From the NCBI RefSeq assembly GCF_000631985.1, contig NZ_JFYN01000044.1:186001-250000 (forward strand): a DNA stretch of 64,000 nucleotides. The letters are read 5' to 3'. The stretch comes from Pseudomonas sp. RIT288. Lineage in GTDB: Bacteria > Pseudomonadota > Gammaproteobacteria > Pseudomonadales > Pseudomonadaceae. A program made the position numbers and the translations under genes. Below, in pieces: positions 44,511 through 53,561 of the stretch. The notes beneath the pieces were generated by a model. It searched no databases, was not told the DNA's origin, and worked only from the letters and a program-made list of their open reading frames with translations. Each line of letters begins with the position of its first letter. Position 1 is the first letter of the stretch.

Positions 44511-46361
44511 ATAGTGATACCACTTCACTTCGAGCATCACTTCGGTTTCCGGGGTTGCGACGTGACTGAACTCACGCTGCGCACTCAAGCGTAAACCGAG
44601 GTTGCGCGACAGCTCCCACTGCTGGTTCAGGCTCAGACTGCGGCGTACTTCGCCGTTGGTGAAGTAATCGCCCTTGGCCTCGACGCTCATATTGCCCAAC
44701 GGGTTTTTCCACAGCACGCCGGTGTTGAAGCCAGCGGCCGGCGTGACGAATCCGGCGAAGTCATTGTTGTGCTCGATGCGCACTGTGCCGAGGGCAAAAC
44801 CAAGCGTGTCTTCGCCCAACTGCCAGGTGCCGCCACCGCCGCCGTTGACGTGGCTGACCAGGGTTTCGTCATCATGCTTGCCCGGTACGCGCTCGAGGCC
44901 GCCAGTGACTTGCCACGACAGTGGCTGCAGCAGCTCATTGCGCGGGGTCAGCGAGCGGATGGTTGCCAGGTCCAGTTGCTGGAATTGCCACTGGTTGCCT
45001 TCGTACTGGCGCAGCTTCATCTGCAGGATTTCGATCTGCGCGCCGAGGGGGAAGCTCTCGGCGTTGTCGTTGAGATCGTGATAGGCCATGCGCAAGCCGT
45101 ACTCGCCGAATGCACGATCACCTCGCGTGCCGATACCGGCCTGCCAGGTGCGTGATTCGTGGCCGTCTTCGGGCAGGCCCGGTTGTGGAATCTGCAGCTC
45201 CGGCGCCGGGTTCTTGTTGATCGCCCGCAGCAGTTCGAAGCTGCGTTGCGCCCGTTGCGGATCACGTTCCTGACCGTTGGCGCGGTAGCGTTCCAGACGA
45301 TACGCCGCGTCGATGATCAGCGCCTGACGATCCCGGGGCAGGGCCTTGAAGGTCGGCTCCTGCAACAACTGTTGATCGGCGCTGACCTTCAGCACCCATT
45401 GCTGTTCTTCCTTGTTCAACGGTTCGGCGCGGCTGAGCAGTTCACGCTCGCGGGACGGGCGATACTCGATGCTTTCCACCAATCCGGCCTCTTTCACCGC
45501 TTTGACCGTATCGGTAGGGATAGCGGTCAGCGGGAATTGCTCGGTCAGGCGCAGGCTTGGACGCGCCACTTGCAGCAGTTCGAGCAGACGATAGGAGCAG
45601 TTTTCGTCGAAGAAGAAATAGTCGAACTGGATCTGCTTCAGCTCCCACACATGCTCGACCATGCGTGCGGTTTCGGCTTGCGTCAGGTTCAGCCGGTATT
45701 CCCACAGATCGCGGTTTTCCAGGCTGCGGTACTCGGAAAGTTTTTCCTGATACGGCACCAGCGAGAACAGCCCCGGGTAGCCACCCATCAAGCCTTTCCA
45801 GGCGTAGAGGATGCTGTTGTCCGAGCCTTCGATGTAGGCGCCGAAGTTGATCGCGTAACTCAGCAGTGAAGTCTTGTCGGCCTGCACGTCAGCCTGATCG
45901 ATGCGCAACAGCGTGTGGCCGAACATCGACGACGGGCTGTTGAGGTAGGCCGCCGGGAAGATCATCACCGCGCTGTGCGGCGAGACGTCCTTGAACCACT
46001 TCTTGAATTCGGCGCAATCGGGGGCGGGCAGGTCGCTGAGGTTGAGCTGTACTTTCAGCCAGCGGGTACGCGCCGGGTAGACGCACTGCGCGTGTTGCTC
46101 GCCGAGACTGGCGGGGGCATACAGCGCTTGCACGGTGGCGGCCAGCTCATGGTCGGGGTGTTCGTTGCCATCGGGCGCGAGAAAGAATTTTTTGTCGCTG
46201 ACATAGCTGCGCCAGCCGCCAAGCTTGGCGGTTTCGTAATGACCGAGGGAAATCCAGAAACGGTCGTTGGCCAGTTGCTGCAAACGTTGAGAGTCGATGT
46301 GAGGCGCGGCGGACAGCGGGGCGCAGACACAGAGCGCCAGCCAGGCAAGGCGTTTGAGCAT
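44508..46361 (-). CDS. DUF4105 (Lnb-type N-terminal domain) envelope protein
   Basis: The product is 617 residues with a signal peptide (MLKRLAWLALCVCAPLSAA). The DUF4105 domain (about 20-320) carries the likely catalytic pair: His149 in SPSSMFGHTLLRID and Cys255 in FFFDENCSYRLLELL, in an NlpC-like order. The remaining part (about 380-617) is rich in alternating strands and ends WYHY with a terminal aromatic residue, suggesting an outer-membrane barrel. Related Lnb proteins of Bacteroides acylate lipoproteins; whether this one does is unknown. A TTG at 46391 is an alternative start. Confidence 0.82.
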   Translation of the reverse strand: MLKRLAWLALCVCAPLSAAPHIDSQRLQQLANDRFWISLGHYETAKLGGWRSYVSDKKFFLAPDGNEHPDHELAATVQALYAPASLGEQHAQCVYPARTRWLKVQLNLSDLPAPDCAEFKKWFKDVSPHSAVMIFPAAYLNSPSSMFGHTLLRIDQADVQADKTSLLSYAINFGAYIEGSDNSILYAWKGLMGGYPGLFSLVPYQEKLSEYRSLENRDLWEYRLNLTQAETARMVEHVWELKQIQFDYFFFDENCSYRLLELLQVARPSLRLTEQFPLTAIPTDTVKAVKEAGLVESIEYRPSRERELLSRAEPLNKEEQQWVLKVSADQQLLQEPTFKALPRDRQALIIDAAYRLERYRANGQERDPQRAQRSFELLRAINKNPAPELQIPQPGLPEDGHESRTWQAGIGTRGDRAFGEYGLRMAYHDLNDNAESFPLGAQIEILQMKLRQYEGNQWQFQQLDLATIRSLTPRNELLQPLSWQVTGGLERVPGKHDDETLVSHVNGGGGGTWQLGEDTLGFALGTVRIEHNNDFAGFVTPAAGFNTGVLWKNPLGNMSVEAKGDYFTNGEVRRSLSLNQQWELSRNLGLRLSAQREFSHVATPETEVMLEVKWYHY

Positions 46362-46432
46362 AAGTGGCAACTTAAGTCGAAAGAAAAACAAAGACCCCGG
46401 GCGTTAATACAGACAAGTCAAACAGCACCCAA

Positions 46433-46533
46433 CCTGTGGCGAGGGAGCTTGCTCCCGCTGGGGCCGGCAGCGGCCCCGCTATAAGAACCGGGAGCGCTGC
46501 GCACTCCAGCGGGAGCAAGCTCCCTCGCCACAG
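46433..46533. repeat. REP inverted pair, family C
   Basis: CCTGTGGCGAGGGAGCTTGC and its complement, with inner palindromes GGGGCCGGCAGCGGCCCC. It lies between the DUF4105 and DUF3015 genes. Confidence 0.88.
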
Positions 46534-46581
46534 GGTTCAGCGCATGTCACAACTGACCTGCATCGCTCAAAAAGGGCGGGC

Positions 46582-46617
46582 CATAAAAACAAAACCCGCT
46601 TCCCGAAAGAAGCGGGT
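46582..46617 (-). terminator. Terminator of the DUF3015 gene
   Basis: Stem ACCCGCTTC/GAAGCGGGT with a 6-base loop, followed on the minus strand by TTTTGTTTTTA. Confidence 0.9.
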
Positions 46618-46627
46618 GGGGTCGAGC

Positions 46628-47116
46628 TTAAGCTTGAGTGGCGTACTTGGCCAGACGTGGGTCCGACTTCAGCACGGCCAGGGTGTTGGTATGCACGTCT
46701 TCTGCGGTCACGTCAGCCTTGCTGAAGATCTGCTGGAAGTGCTCGTGAGTGACAGCAGCGAAGTGCGCACGGTCTTCCGGCGCCACGCCCAGTACCACGG
46801 CGTAGGTCGTCAGCGCTTCGCCGTTGCCCTTGGCCATGTCTTCGGACAGCTCGTTCATCATGCCATTCATGGCGAACCAGGATTTACCGCCGTAGGTCAG
46901 CGACGCGTTGGTCGAGCAACCGTTGGTGCCGGAAGTCATACCGAACGTAGCGTTACCGGAGGTGCCGTTGGTGGAGGATGCCAGGAAGTGTGCCGGGGTG
47001 CCACGCTGACCTTCGAACAGCATGTTGCCCCAACCGCAATCCGGGCCACCCGGGGCTTGCGCCATGGCGTTGATGGAAACAGCGGTGAAGAGAGTACCGA
47101 GAAGAATCCGTTTCAT
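46628..47116 (-). CDS. DUF3015 secreted protein
   Basis: The product is 162 residues. The signal peptide MKRILLGTLFTAVSINAMAQA is followed by the DUF3015 core: PDCGWGNMLFEGQRG, the Ser/Thr/Gly-rich FLASSTNGTSGNATFGMTSGTNGC, and the helical C-terminal half. Two cysteines could form one disulfide. The function of the family is not known. It has its own terminator, and a 300-base leader region separates it from the Lon-like gene; I see only promoters there. Confidence 0.88.
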   Translation of the reverse strand: MKRILLGTLFTAVSINAMAQAPGGPDCGWGNMLFEGQRGTPAHFLASSTNGTSGNATFGMTSGTNGCSTNASLTYGGKSWFAMNGMMNELSEDMAKGNGEALTTYAVVLGVAPEDRAHFAAVTHEHFQQIFSKADVTAEDVHTNTLAVLKSDPRLAKYATQA

Positions 47117-47416
47117 AGCTTTGTTCTCTTTGTGTGCATACCAATGGACAGGGTTCTGGCCCCCCAGGCTCTGTGATAACAGACCCTTGAAGCGCCAGTG
47201 GGCCGGTATTAGTTCCAGCCGCGCAGTTTGGAGTTTAGGCACGTTCCGGGGGTTCCGTGATTTTTTACAAAAGATTTGGCGATAACCCCGGATTCACGGG
47301 AGTCGGTTCGGGGTTGGCCGCTTGTCTATGCTTTGTCTTGTGGCGCGCCTTGCCAGTGGGGTACGGGCAGCGCCAGAATGCCGCTATCTGCCCCGCCTGA
47401 TTGTTAAGGAAGCCCG

Positions 47417-49855
47417 ATGCCTGATCCTGTTGCTGCCAGCTTGCGTCTAGCGCCCGAAGCGCTGACCCGTCCGTTTTCCGCTGAACAGTTCAGCTTCACT
47501 ACCACCAATGATCTGGAGCCCTTTCGCGGTGTGCTTGGCCAGGAACGTGCGGTCGAAGCCTTGCAGTTCGGTGTGGCCATGCCACGCCCCGGTTACAACG
47601 TCTTTGTCATGGGCGAACCCGGCACTGGCCGCTTTTCGTTCGTCAAACGCTACCTGAAGGCCGAAGGTAAACGCCTGCAGACCCCGGCGGACTGGGTCTA
47701 CGTCAACAATTTCGATGAGCCGCGCGAACCCCGCGCACTGGAACTGCCTTCGGGAACGGCCGCTGCGTTCATCGGCGATATCAACGGGCTGATCGACAAC
47801 CTGCTGGCGACGTTTCCGGCGGTGTTCGAACACCCGTCCTACCAGCAGAAGAAAAGCGCCATCGACCGCGCCTTCAACCAACGCTACGACAAGGCCCTGG
47901 ACGTCATCGAGCGTCTGGCCCTGGAAAAAGACGTCGCCCTGTATCGTGACAGCAGCAACATCGCGTTCACCCCGATGCTTGAAGGCAAGGCGCTGGACGA
48001 GGCCGAATTCTCGCAATTGCCGGAAGCCGAACGTGAGCGTTTCCACGAGGACATTTCCGGCCTCGAAGAGCGTCTGAATGAAGAACTCGCCAGCCTGCCG
48101 CAGTGGAAGCGCGAGTCGAACAATCAGCTGCGTCAGCTCAACGAAGAAACCATCACCCTGGCCTTGCAGCCGTTGCTCTCGCCGTTGTCCGAGAAGTACG
48201 CGGAGAACGCCGCGGTCTGCGGTTACCTGCAAGCGATGCAGGTGTATCTGCTGAAAACCGTAGTCGAGCAACTGGTCGACGACAGCAAGACCGACGCCGT
48301 GGCGCGCAAGCTGCTCGAAGAGCAATACGCGCCGAGCCTGGTGGTGGGGCATCCGCACAGTGGCGGGGCGCCGGTGGTTTTCGAGCCGCATCCGACCTAC
48401 GAAAACCTGTTCGGCCGTATCGAATACACCACCGATCAGGGCGCGCTCTACACCACTTATCGTCAGTTGCGCCCCGGTGCATTGCATCGCGCCAACGGCG
48501 GCTTCCTGATCCTGGAAGCGGAGAAAATGCTCAGCGAGCCGTTCGTGTGGGATGCGCTGAAACGCGCCCTTCAATCGCGCAAACTGAAAATGGAGTCGCC
48601 GCTGGGCGAGATGGGCCGTTTCGCCACGGTGACCCTCAACCCGCAGCACATTCCATTGCAGGTCAAAGTGGTGATCATCGGTGCGCGGCAGTTGTACTAC
48701 ACACTGCAGGACCTGGATCCGGACTTCCAGGAGATGTTCCGCGTGCTGGTCGACTTCGATGAAGACATCCCGATGGTCGACGAAAGCCTGGAGCAATTTG
48801 CCCAGTTGCTGAAAACCCGCACCTCGGAAGAAGGCATGGCGCCGCTGACCGCCGATGCGGTGGCGCGTCTGGCGACCTACAGCGCGCGGCTGGCCGAGCA
48901 TCAGGGGCGTTTGTCGGCGCGTATCGGCGATCTGTTCCAACTGGTCAGCGAGGCGGACTTCATCCGCCATCTGGCCGGTGATGAAATGACCGATGCCGGG
49001 CACATCGAGCGTGCGCTGAAAGCCAAGGCCACGCGTACCGGTCGGGTCTCGGCGCGGATTCTCGACGACATGCTCGCCGGGATCATCCTGATCGACACCG
49101 ACGGCGCCGCGGTCGGCAAGTGCAACGGGCTGACCGTACTCGAAGTCGGTGATTCGGCGTTCGGTGTGCCGGCGCGGATCTCCGCCACGGTGTATCCGGG
49201 CGGCAGCGGCATCGTCGACATCGAGCGCGAGGTCAACCTCGGGCAGCCGATCCACTCCAAGGGCGTGATGATTCTCACCGGGTATCTGGGCAGCCGGTAC
49301 GCCCAGGAATTCCCGCTGGCGATTTCCGCGAGCATCGCGCTGGAGCAATCCTACGGTTACGTTGATGGCGACAGTGCGTCGCTGGGCGAGGCTTGCACGC
49401 TGATTTCGGCGCTGTCGAAAACTCCGCTCAAGCAGTGTTTTGCGATTACCGGTTCGATCAACCAGTTCGGCGAAGTGCAGGCGGTCGGCGGGGTCAACGA
49501 GAAGATCGAAGGTTTCTTCCGTCTCTGCGAAGCACGCGGGCTGACGGGCGAGCAGGGCGCGATCATTCCGCAGGCCAACGTCGCCACGCTGATGCTCGAC
49601 GAGAAGGTGCTGGCGGCGGTGCGCGCCGGGCAGTTCCACGTGTACGCCGTGCGTCAGGCTGACGAGGCGCTGAGCCTGTTGGTCGGTGAGCCGGCCGGTG
49701 AGCCGGATGCTGACGGTCAGTTCCCCGAGGGCAGCGTCAATGCGCGCGTGGTCGAGCGTCTGCGGGTGATTGCCGAGATGATCAGTGAAGACGATCTGAA
49801 AGAGGCCGAGAAGGAGTTGGCGCAGGAGGCGTTGGTAGAAGCCAAACCTGCGTAA
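47417..49855 (+). CDS. Lon-related ATP-dependent protease (LonB/YcbZ-like)
   Basis: The product is 812 residues. An AAA+ region (about 35-430, with a large helical insert at about 120-300) is followed by an S16 Lon protease domain (about 560-770). The catalytic Ser655 lies in GDSASLGEACTL and Lys696 in GGVNEKIEGF, 41 residues apart as expected. The P-loop reads GEPGTGRFSF, with Arg72 in place of the usual Lys, so ATP use may be altered. No membrane segment is seen. It is a cytosolic quality-control or regulatory protease of unknown target. Confidence 0.9.
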   Translation: MPDPVAASLRLAPEALTRPFSAEQFSFTTTNDLEPFRGVLGQERAVEALQFGVAMPRPGYNVFVMGEPGTGRFSFVKRYLKAEGKRLQTPADWVYVNNFDEPREPRALELPSGTAAAFIGDINGLIDNLLATFPAVFEHPSYQQKKSAIDRAFNQRYDKALDVIERLALEKDVALYRDSSNIAFTPMLEGKALDEAEFSQLPEAERERFHEDISGLEERLNEELASLPQWKRESNNQLRQLNEETITLALQPLLSPLSEKYAENAAVCGYLQAMQVYLLKTVVEQLVDDSKTDAVARKLLEEQYAPSLVVGHPHSGGAPVVFEPHPTYENLFGRIEYTTDQGALYTTYRQLRPGALHRANGGFLILEAEKMLSEPFVWDALKRALQSRKLKMESPLGEMGRFATVTLNPQHIPLQVKVVIIGARQLYYTLQDLDPDFQEMFRVLVDFDEDIPMVDESLEQFAQLLKTRTSEEGMAPLTADAVARLATYSARLAEHQGRLSARIGDLFQLVSEADFIRHLAGDEMTDAGHIERALKAKATRTGRVSARILDDMLAGIILIDTDGAAVGKCNGLTVLEVGDSAFGVPARISATVYPGGSGIVDIEREVNLGQPIHSKGVMILTGYLGSRYAQEFPLAISASIALEQSYGYVDGDSASLGEACTLISALSKTPLKQCFAITGSINQFGEVQAVGGVNEKIEGFFRLCEARGLTGEQGAIIPQANVATLMLDEKVLAAVRAGQFHVYAVRQADEALSLLVGEPAGEPDADGQFPEGSVNARVVERLRVIAEMISEDDLKEAEKELAQEALVEAKPA

Positions 49856-49873
49856 GCCTCAACGCGGTCAAAC

Positions 49874-49963
49874 TGTAGGAGTGAGCCTGCTCGCGATAGC
49901 GGAGTGTCAGTCAACGAATGATTGCTCTGACATACCGCTATCGCGAGCAGACTCACTCCTACA
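49874..49963. repeat. REP inverted pair, family B variant
   Basis: TGTAGGAGTGAGCCTGCTCG and its complement (one mismatch, AGACTC for GGCTC), 90 bases. Confidence 0.9.
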
Positions 49964-50022
49964 TTTGTTTTTTGGTGTAACTCAGGGAAAAGTGCCACTA
50001 CTCTGGCGTCAGAATTCACACA

Positions 50023-50139
50023 ATGACCATTCGGCGCCTTCTGGTTCTATGCGGCTTGCGCGGCGGACTTTTCTTCTATTCTCTGCTCAAGGACATCGAC
50101 AGTATCACTGGATCGAAACAGCCTTCGCGTGAAGGCTGA
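50023..50139 (+). CDS. Possible 38-residue membrane peptide
   Basis: The frame starts MTIRRLLVLCGLRGGLFFYS and has one possible membrane segment. No clear ribosome site precedes it, and its end overlaps a hairpin (AGCCTTC-GCGT-GAAGGCT, 50120-50137). It may be a real small gene or chance. Confidence 0.28.
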   Translation: MTIRRLLVLCGLRGGLFFYSLLKDIDSITGSKQPSREG

Positions 50140-50166
50140 ATACAGGTTTTACCGAGGGTCGCCGCC

Positions 50167-50496
50167 ATGTCGCGCAACCTCTGCCTCACCCGTCAATGCC
50201 TGGGTCTTGTGACCCGCATCGAATGCGCCATCAAACCGCTGGCCGGCGACAATGGCATGTGGACCTTGCTCTTCGCTGCCGGCATGGCCGGCGAACAACC
50301 TTCCGCCATCAAGGCCCAGGGCCCGTTTCACGGGCCGGTCGCCGCCGAGTCGATTCTCGACACCATTGTTGAAAGCCTGACGATGCACGGCTACGAGCTG
50401 GCCGACGATCCGCAGATCTGGAGCCTGCACCTGCAGGCACAGCTGCGCCAGATCAATGGTGGGCGTGGGCGTACGGTCGGCGTATTCGACCACTAG
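50167..50496 (+). CDS. Conserved hypothetical protein
   Basis: The product is 109 residues with no signal or membrane segment. It begins MSRNLCLTRQCLGLVTRIEC and ends GGRGRTVGVFDH. GAGGG lies near the start. I recall a similar small gene beside the Lon-like protease in other pseudomonads (PA4575), which argues it is real, but I do not know a function. Its stop is 6 bases from that of the converging lipoprotein gene. Confidence 0.7.
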   Translation: MSRNLCLTRQCLGLVTRIECAIKPLAGDNGMWTLLFAAGMAGEQPSAIKAQGPFHGPVAAESILDTIVESLTMHGYELADDPQIWSLHLQAQLRQINGGRGRTVGVFDH

Positions 50497-50502
50497 GCGC
50501 AA

Positions 50503-52335
50503 TCATGGCGCGGTGTCGGACTGCTGCGCCTTGTCGAGTTTGACCTCAAAGCCGTATTGCACGGTATTGAGTTCGGTTCGCTGATAGGTCTCCACGTGCG
50601 TTGGACGACCATAGAAGTAATGCACGCCGAACAGCGCCGGGCCTTCTGCACTCGCGTCATGACTGACTGAGAGTATCTGTTTCAGGTAGTTGCCGCTGTC
50701 GTCCTTGACGAAGAATCGCCAGGCGTTGGCCGGGAACCGTTTCAGGTCCACCACCAGCGTGTTGTTCTTGATCTCCAGGCCTTTGGGCAGCGACTTGACG
50801 TCGTAGGTTTGCTTGTCGACGGTTGCGAGAAACAATGGCATCGAGCCCACGGCAATCGCCGGGGTTTCCGGGAACAGGTTCAAATCGTAAGTGATGGTCG
50901 CTTGCAGCGGATCGACCTGATACGCCTCGGGCGGCAGTTCGATCGGCTCATCGAGTTTGCCACTGCGTTTCTCGGTGAAGAACGTCACCGGGCTTTCGCC
51001 CGGGCTGAAATCATCGCCGAGCAGCTCATCGTTGAAGGTGCGCCGGTGGGAGAACTCGATGCGTGCAGCGCTGGGCTCTTCCACGGACTGATGGATGCGA
51101 ATGCCGGCCTTCAACGCTTCCTCGGTGAGGCTCGCACCCTTGAGCCAGTTCGGCGCCAGGTCGTCATAGACGACCACCGCCGGGTCCAGCGGCTGGATGG
51201 CTTTTTCCGTGCTGTGCTGACTGAAGGTGCGCACCGGGAGATCCAGCGCCTTGCGGGTTACGGTTGCCGATGAGAAATCCAGCACGCTGACTTCCAGGGT
51301 GTCGACGGGGCCGTTGAAGTAGACCTTGTTGTAGCGGCGTGGATGTTGCTGCTCGAAGGCGTGCTGTTCGTCCTCCAGCTGTTTTTCCAGTGCCTCGCTC
51401 CAGGTTTTTTGCTGTTGCAGATGCGCCAGTTGTTTCTCGTAGAAAGCCACCTGTGCTGGACTCTCGTTGATCGAACCGGCGCGTACCAGGTATTGCCCGG
51501 TGGTGTCGCGGGCCTGAACGATCAACGGATTGAGCGGCGTGCCTTCGACTTCGGGGGCCAGTGGCAGGTTGTTGCTGAATTCGACTTCGGCGTAGTTTTT
51601 TGCAAGCTTCAGCAGGGTGACGCTGAGGTTGTCATCGGTGCGGGTCTGGCCGACGTCCTTCTGGCTCAGGTTGAAGCTGAACAAGCGGCGTGGCGCGATG
51701 ACTTCGACTTTGCCTTGCAGGCTCACCGGTTGCGGCTGCGTCTTCTTGTCCACGTCCAGGCCTTCGATGAACGGGTAGGTCACGGTCAGGTCATCGGGGT
51801 TGGTGACATTGGAGCTGGACGGGCTCAACTGAATGCCGGGATCGGTTTCCGACCACTCCGGCTGATAGCCAATCACCCGTTTGTTGCTCAGGGTCACTGA
51901 CTGCCATTCCACGCCATGCGGAAACAGAAAACCGCCGGGAACGTTCAGGTTGAACGGGAACACTGGTTGCAGGTCGGTGAGGTAGTCGGAGCTGGCGTCC
52001 TTGTGCAGCACGAACAGGCCGTTGATGAAGGTATCGACCAGCGCCTGCGGCGAAGGGTAGTGCTTGAGGATGCCGAGGGCGTCTTCGCCGTAGACGGTTT
52101 TCAGCGGGGTGCTGTCGAGCTTGAGCTGCGCGCGTTCGAGCAGTAGCAGCGAGCCACCGAGTTCGGTCACGGCGTCCTTGAGTTTCGGGTCGGCGATGGC
52201 GTCCAGTGAATGTTCGAAGGTTGCCGTCTTTGCTTCGAGGCTGACCGAGGGTTTTTTCTCTTCACCGGGCGAGCAGCCTCCCAGCAGCAGAGCGAGGCAA
52301 ATTCCGGCAGTCGTCAACGGCAATCCCACATGCAT
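50503..52335 (-). CDS. Large lipoprotein of unknown function
   Basis: The product is 610 residues with a lipobox ALLLGGC (Cys21); Ser at +2 predicts the outer membrane. A helical stretch around 300-340 (AFYEKQLAHLQQQKTWSEALEKQLEDEQHAFEQQ) could form a coiled coil in an otherwise strand-rich protein. A homologue at the same place exists in P. aeruginosa (PA4574, by memory). No catalytic motif was recognised. Confidence 0.8.
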   Translation of the reverse strand: MHVGLPLTTAGICLALLLGGCSPGEEKKPSVSLEAKTATFEHSLDAIADPKLKDAVTELGGSLLLLERAQLKLDSTPLKTVYGEDALGILKHYPSPQALVDTFINGLFVLHKDASSDYLTDLQPVFPFNLNVPGGFLFPHGVEWQSVTLSNKRVIGYQPEWSETDPGIQLSPSSSNVTNPDDLTVTYPFIEGLDVDKKTQPQPVSLQGKVEVIAPRRLFSFNLSQKDVGQTRTDDNLSVTLLKLAKNYAEVEFSNNLPLAPEVEGTPLNPLIVQARDTTGQYLVRAGSINESPAQVAFYEKQLAHLQQQKTWSEALEKQLEDEQHAFEQQHPRRYNKVYFNGPVDTLEVSVLDFSSATVTRKALDLPVRTFSQHSTEKAIQPLDPAVVVYDDLAPNWLKGASLTEEALKAGIRIHQSVEEPSAARIEFSHRRTFNDELLGDDFSPGESPVTFFTEKRSGKLDEPIELPPEAYQVDPLQATITYDLNLFPETPAIAVGSMPLFLATVDKQTYDVKSLPKGLEIKNNTLVVDLKRFPANAWRFFVKDDSGNYLKQILSVSHDASAEGPALFGVHYFYGRPTHVETYQRTELNTVQYGFEVKLDKAQQSDTAP

Positions 52336-52463
52336 TTCCAGTCGTCCTGTCCACTTTCGCTAGGCGGTCAATGGTTTGGACAGTAGCAGAAAAAAAATCA
52401 CCGACACACGCAGGTTGCGGTGATTGGAGGTGCGAGCCGAGCGGTTTCTGGCTGTCACGGGCG

Positions 52464-52474
52464 GCTGGTATACT
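52464..52474 (+). promoter_or_regulatory. Extended -10 promoter of the UPF0114 gene
   Basis: TGGTATACT (52466-52474) has the TG extension and a near-consensus -10 about 35 bases before the start. Confidence 0.45.
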
Positions 52475-52509
52475 CGCCGCCGATTTCAATCCTTATTGTG
52501 TGAGAGTCA

Positions 52510-52998
52510 ATGGAACGCTTTATCGAAAATGCAATGTACGCCACGCGCTGGCTGCTGGCGCCGATCTATATCGGGCTGTCCCTTGGGCTGCTGGCGCTGG
52601 CATTGAAATTCTTCCAGGAAGTGTTTCATGTCATTCCCAACGTGTTCTCCATGGCCGAATCCGAGCTGATTCTGGTGCTGCTGTCGCTGATCGACATGGC
52701 GCTGGTGGGCGGCTTGCTGGTGATGGTGATGATTTCCGGCTACGAGAACTTCGTGTCCGAGCTGAACATCGACGAGGGCAAAGAGAAGCTCAGCTGGCTG
52801 GGTACCATGGACTCCTCGTCGCTGAAGATGAAAGTGGCGGCGTCGATCGTGGCGATTTCCTCGATCCACCTGCTACGGATCTTCATGGACGCCAAGAACG
52901 TCGATCCCGAGCACCTGATGTGGTACGTGATCATCCACATGACCTTCGTGATCTCGGCGTTTGCCATGGGCTATCTGGACAAGCTCACCAAGCACTGA
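52510..52998 (+). CDS. UPF0114 (YqhA) family membrane protein
   Basis: The product is 162 residues with four membrane helices. The family blocks ENAMYATRWLLAPIYIGLSLGLL, LIDMALVGGLLVMVMISGYENFVS and LKMKVAASIVAISSIHLLRIFM are intact. It is conserved in proteobacteria but its role is unknown. It is monocistronic: a strong hairpin lies 24 bases downstream. Confidence 0.92.
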   Translation: MERFIENAMYATRWLLAPIYIGLSLGLLALALKFFQEVFHVIPNVFSMAESELILVLLSLIDMALVGGLLVMVMISGYENFVSELNIDEGKEKLSWLGTMDSSSLKMKVAASIVAISSIHLLRIFMDAKNVDPEHLMWYVIIHMTFVISAFAMGYLDKLTKH

Positions 52999-53022
52999 TC
53001 ATTGATTGATCGCTGCAAAAAT

Positions 53023-53054
53023 ACCGCCCGTCTGTTGCGAAACAGACGGGCGGT
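53023..53054. terminator. Strong hairpin with 14-bp stem and GCGA loop
   Basis: ACCGCCCGTCTGTT and AACAGACGGGCGGT pair perfectly. The T-run is better on the minus strand (ATTTTTGC) than on the plus strand (GTCGTTT), although the neighbouring genes are on the plus strand. Confidence 0.75.
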
Positions 53055-53133
53055 GTCGTTTATGGCTTGTGCTTTGGTGCGTGCGGGCATATCCCTGTAG
53101 AGGTCCTGGCTCGCCACCGCACGAGGTGCGTTC

Positions 53134-53439
53134 ATGAACCTGCAAGAGTTGAATGCGTTTGCCATCGCCAGAAAGGTCGATGAGCTGAACCTGATCTCCA
53201 TGGAGGGCGGGATTTATCTGCTCGAAGCGCGGATGCATGGGGCGGCGTATCCGCTCAGCGATCCGAAAGGGCAGATGCTGACACTGCGTTCGGTGGAGCA
53301 TGCACGGGATTTGCTGCATAACTTTCCGGTGCTGCCGTTCAACCTTGTGCACACCTCGGTGCACGACGAAATGTGCGGCCTGTCCGGCAGCGTCGATGAA
53401 AGCCTGAAAATGCCGCTGGCCTGGCGCTCGGCCCTGTAG
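53134..53439 (+). CDS. DUF6482 small protein
   Basis: The product is 101 residues, soluble. Features are MNLQELNAFAIARKVDELNLISMEGGIYLLEA and the later SVEHARDLLHNFPVLPFNLVHTSVHDEMCG, which I associate with DUF6482 (moderate confidence). GAGG lies before the start. Function unknown. Confidence 0.72.
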   Translation: MNLQELNAFAIARKVDELNLISMEGGIYLLEARMHGAAYPLSDPKGQMLTLRSVEHARDLLHNFPVLPFNLVHTSVHDEMCGLSGSVDESLKMPLAWRSAL

Positions 53440-53561
53440 GCGTTGCGCCCCATCGCCGGGCATCTGTGCTAGTCTGCTCGCCCTTTTAGGTTCCGGGCGC
53501 GCCGGGACGCGCTGTGCACGCACGGCAAGTCTGATGGCCGTCCGCACAGCGGAGCAGTGTC

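Noticed and set aside
47447..49639. A 730-residue frame antisense to the Lon-like gene
   Set aside because: Shadow of third-position GC; no start signals or domain pattern.
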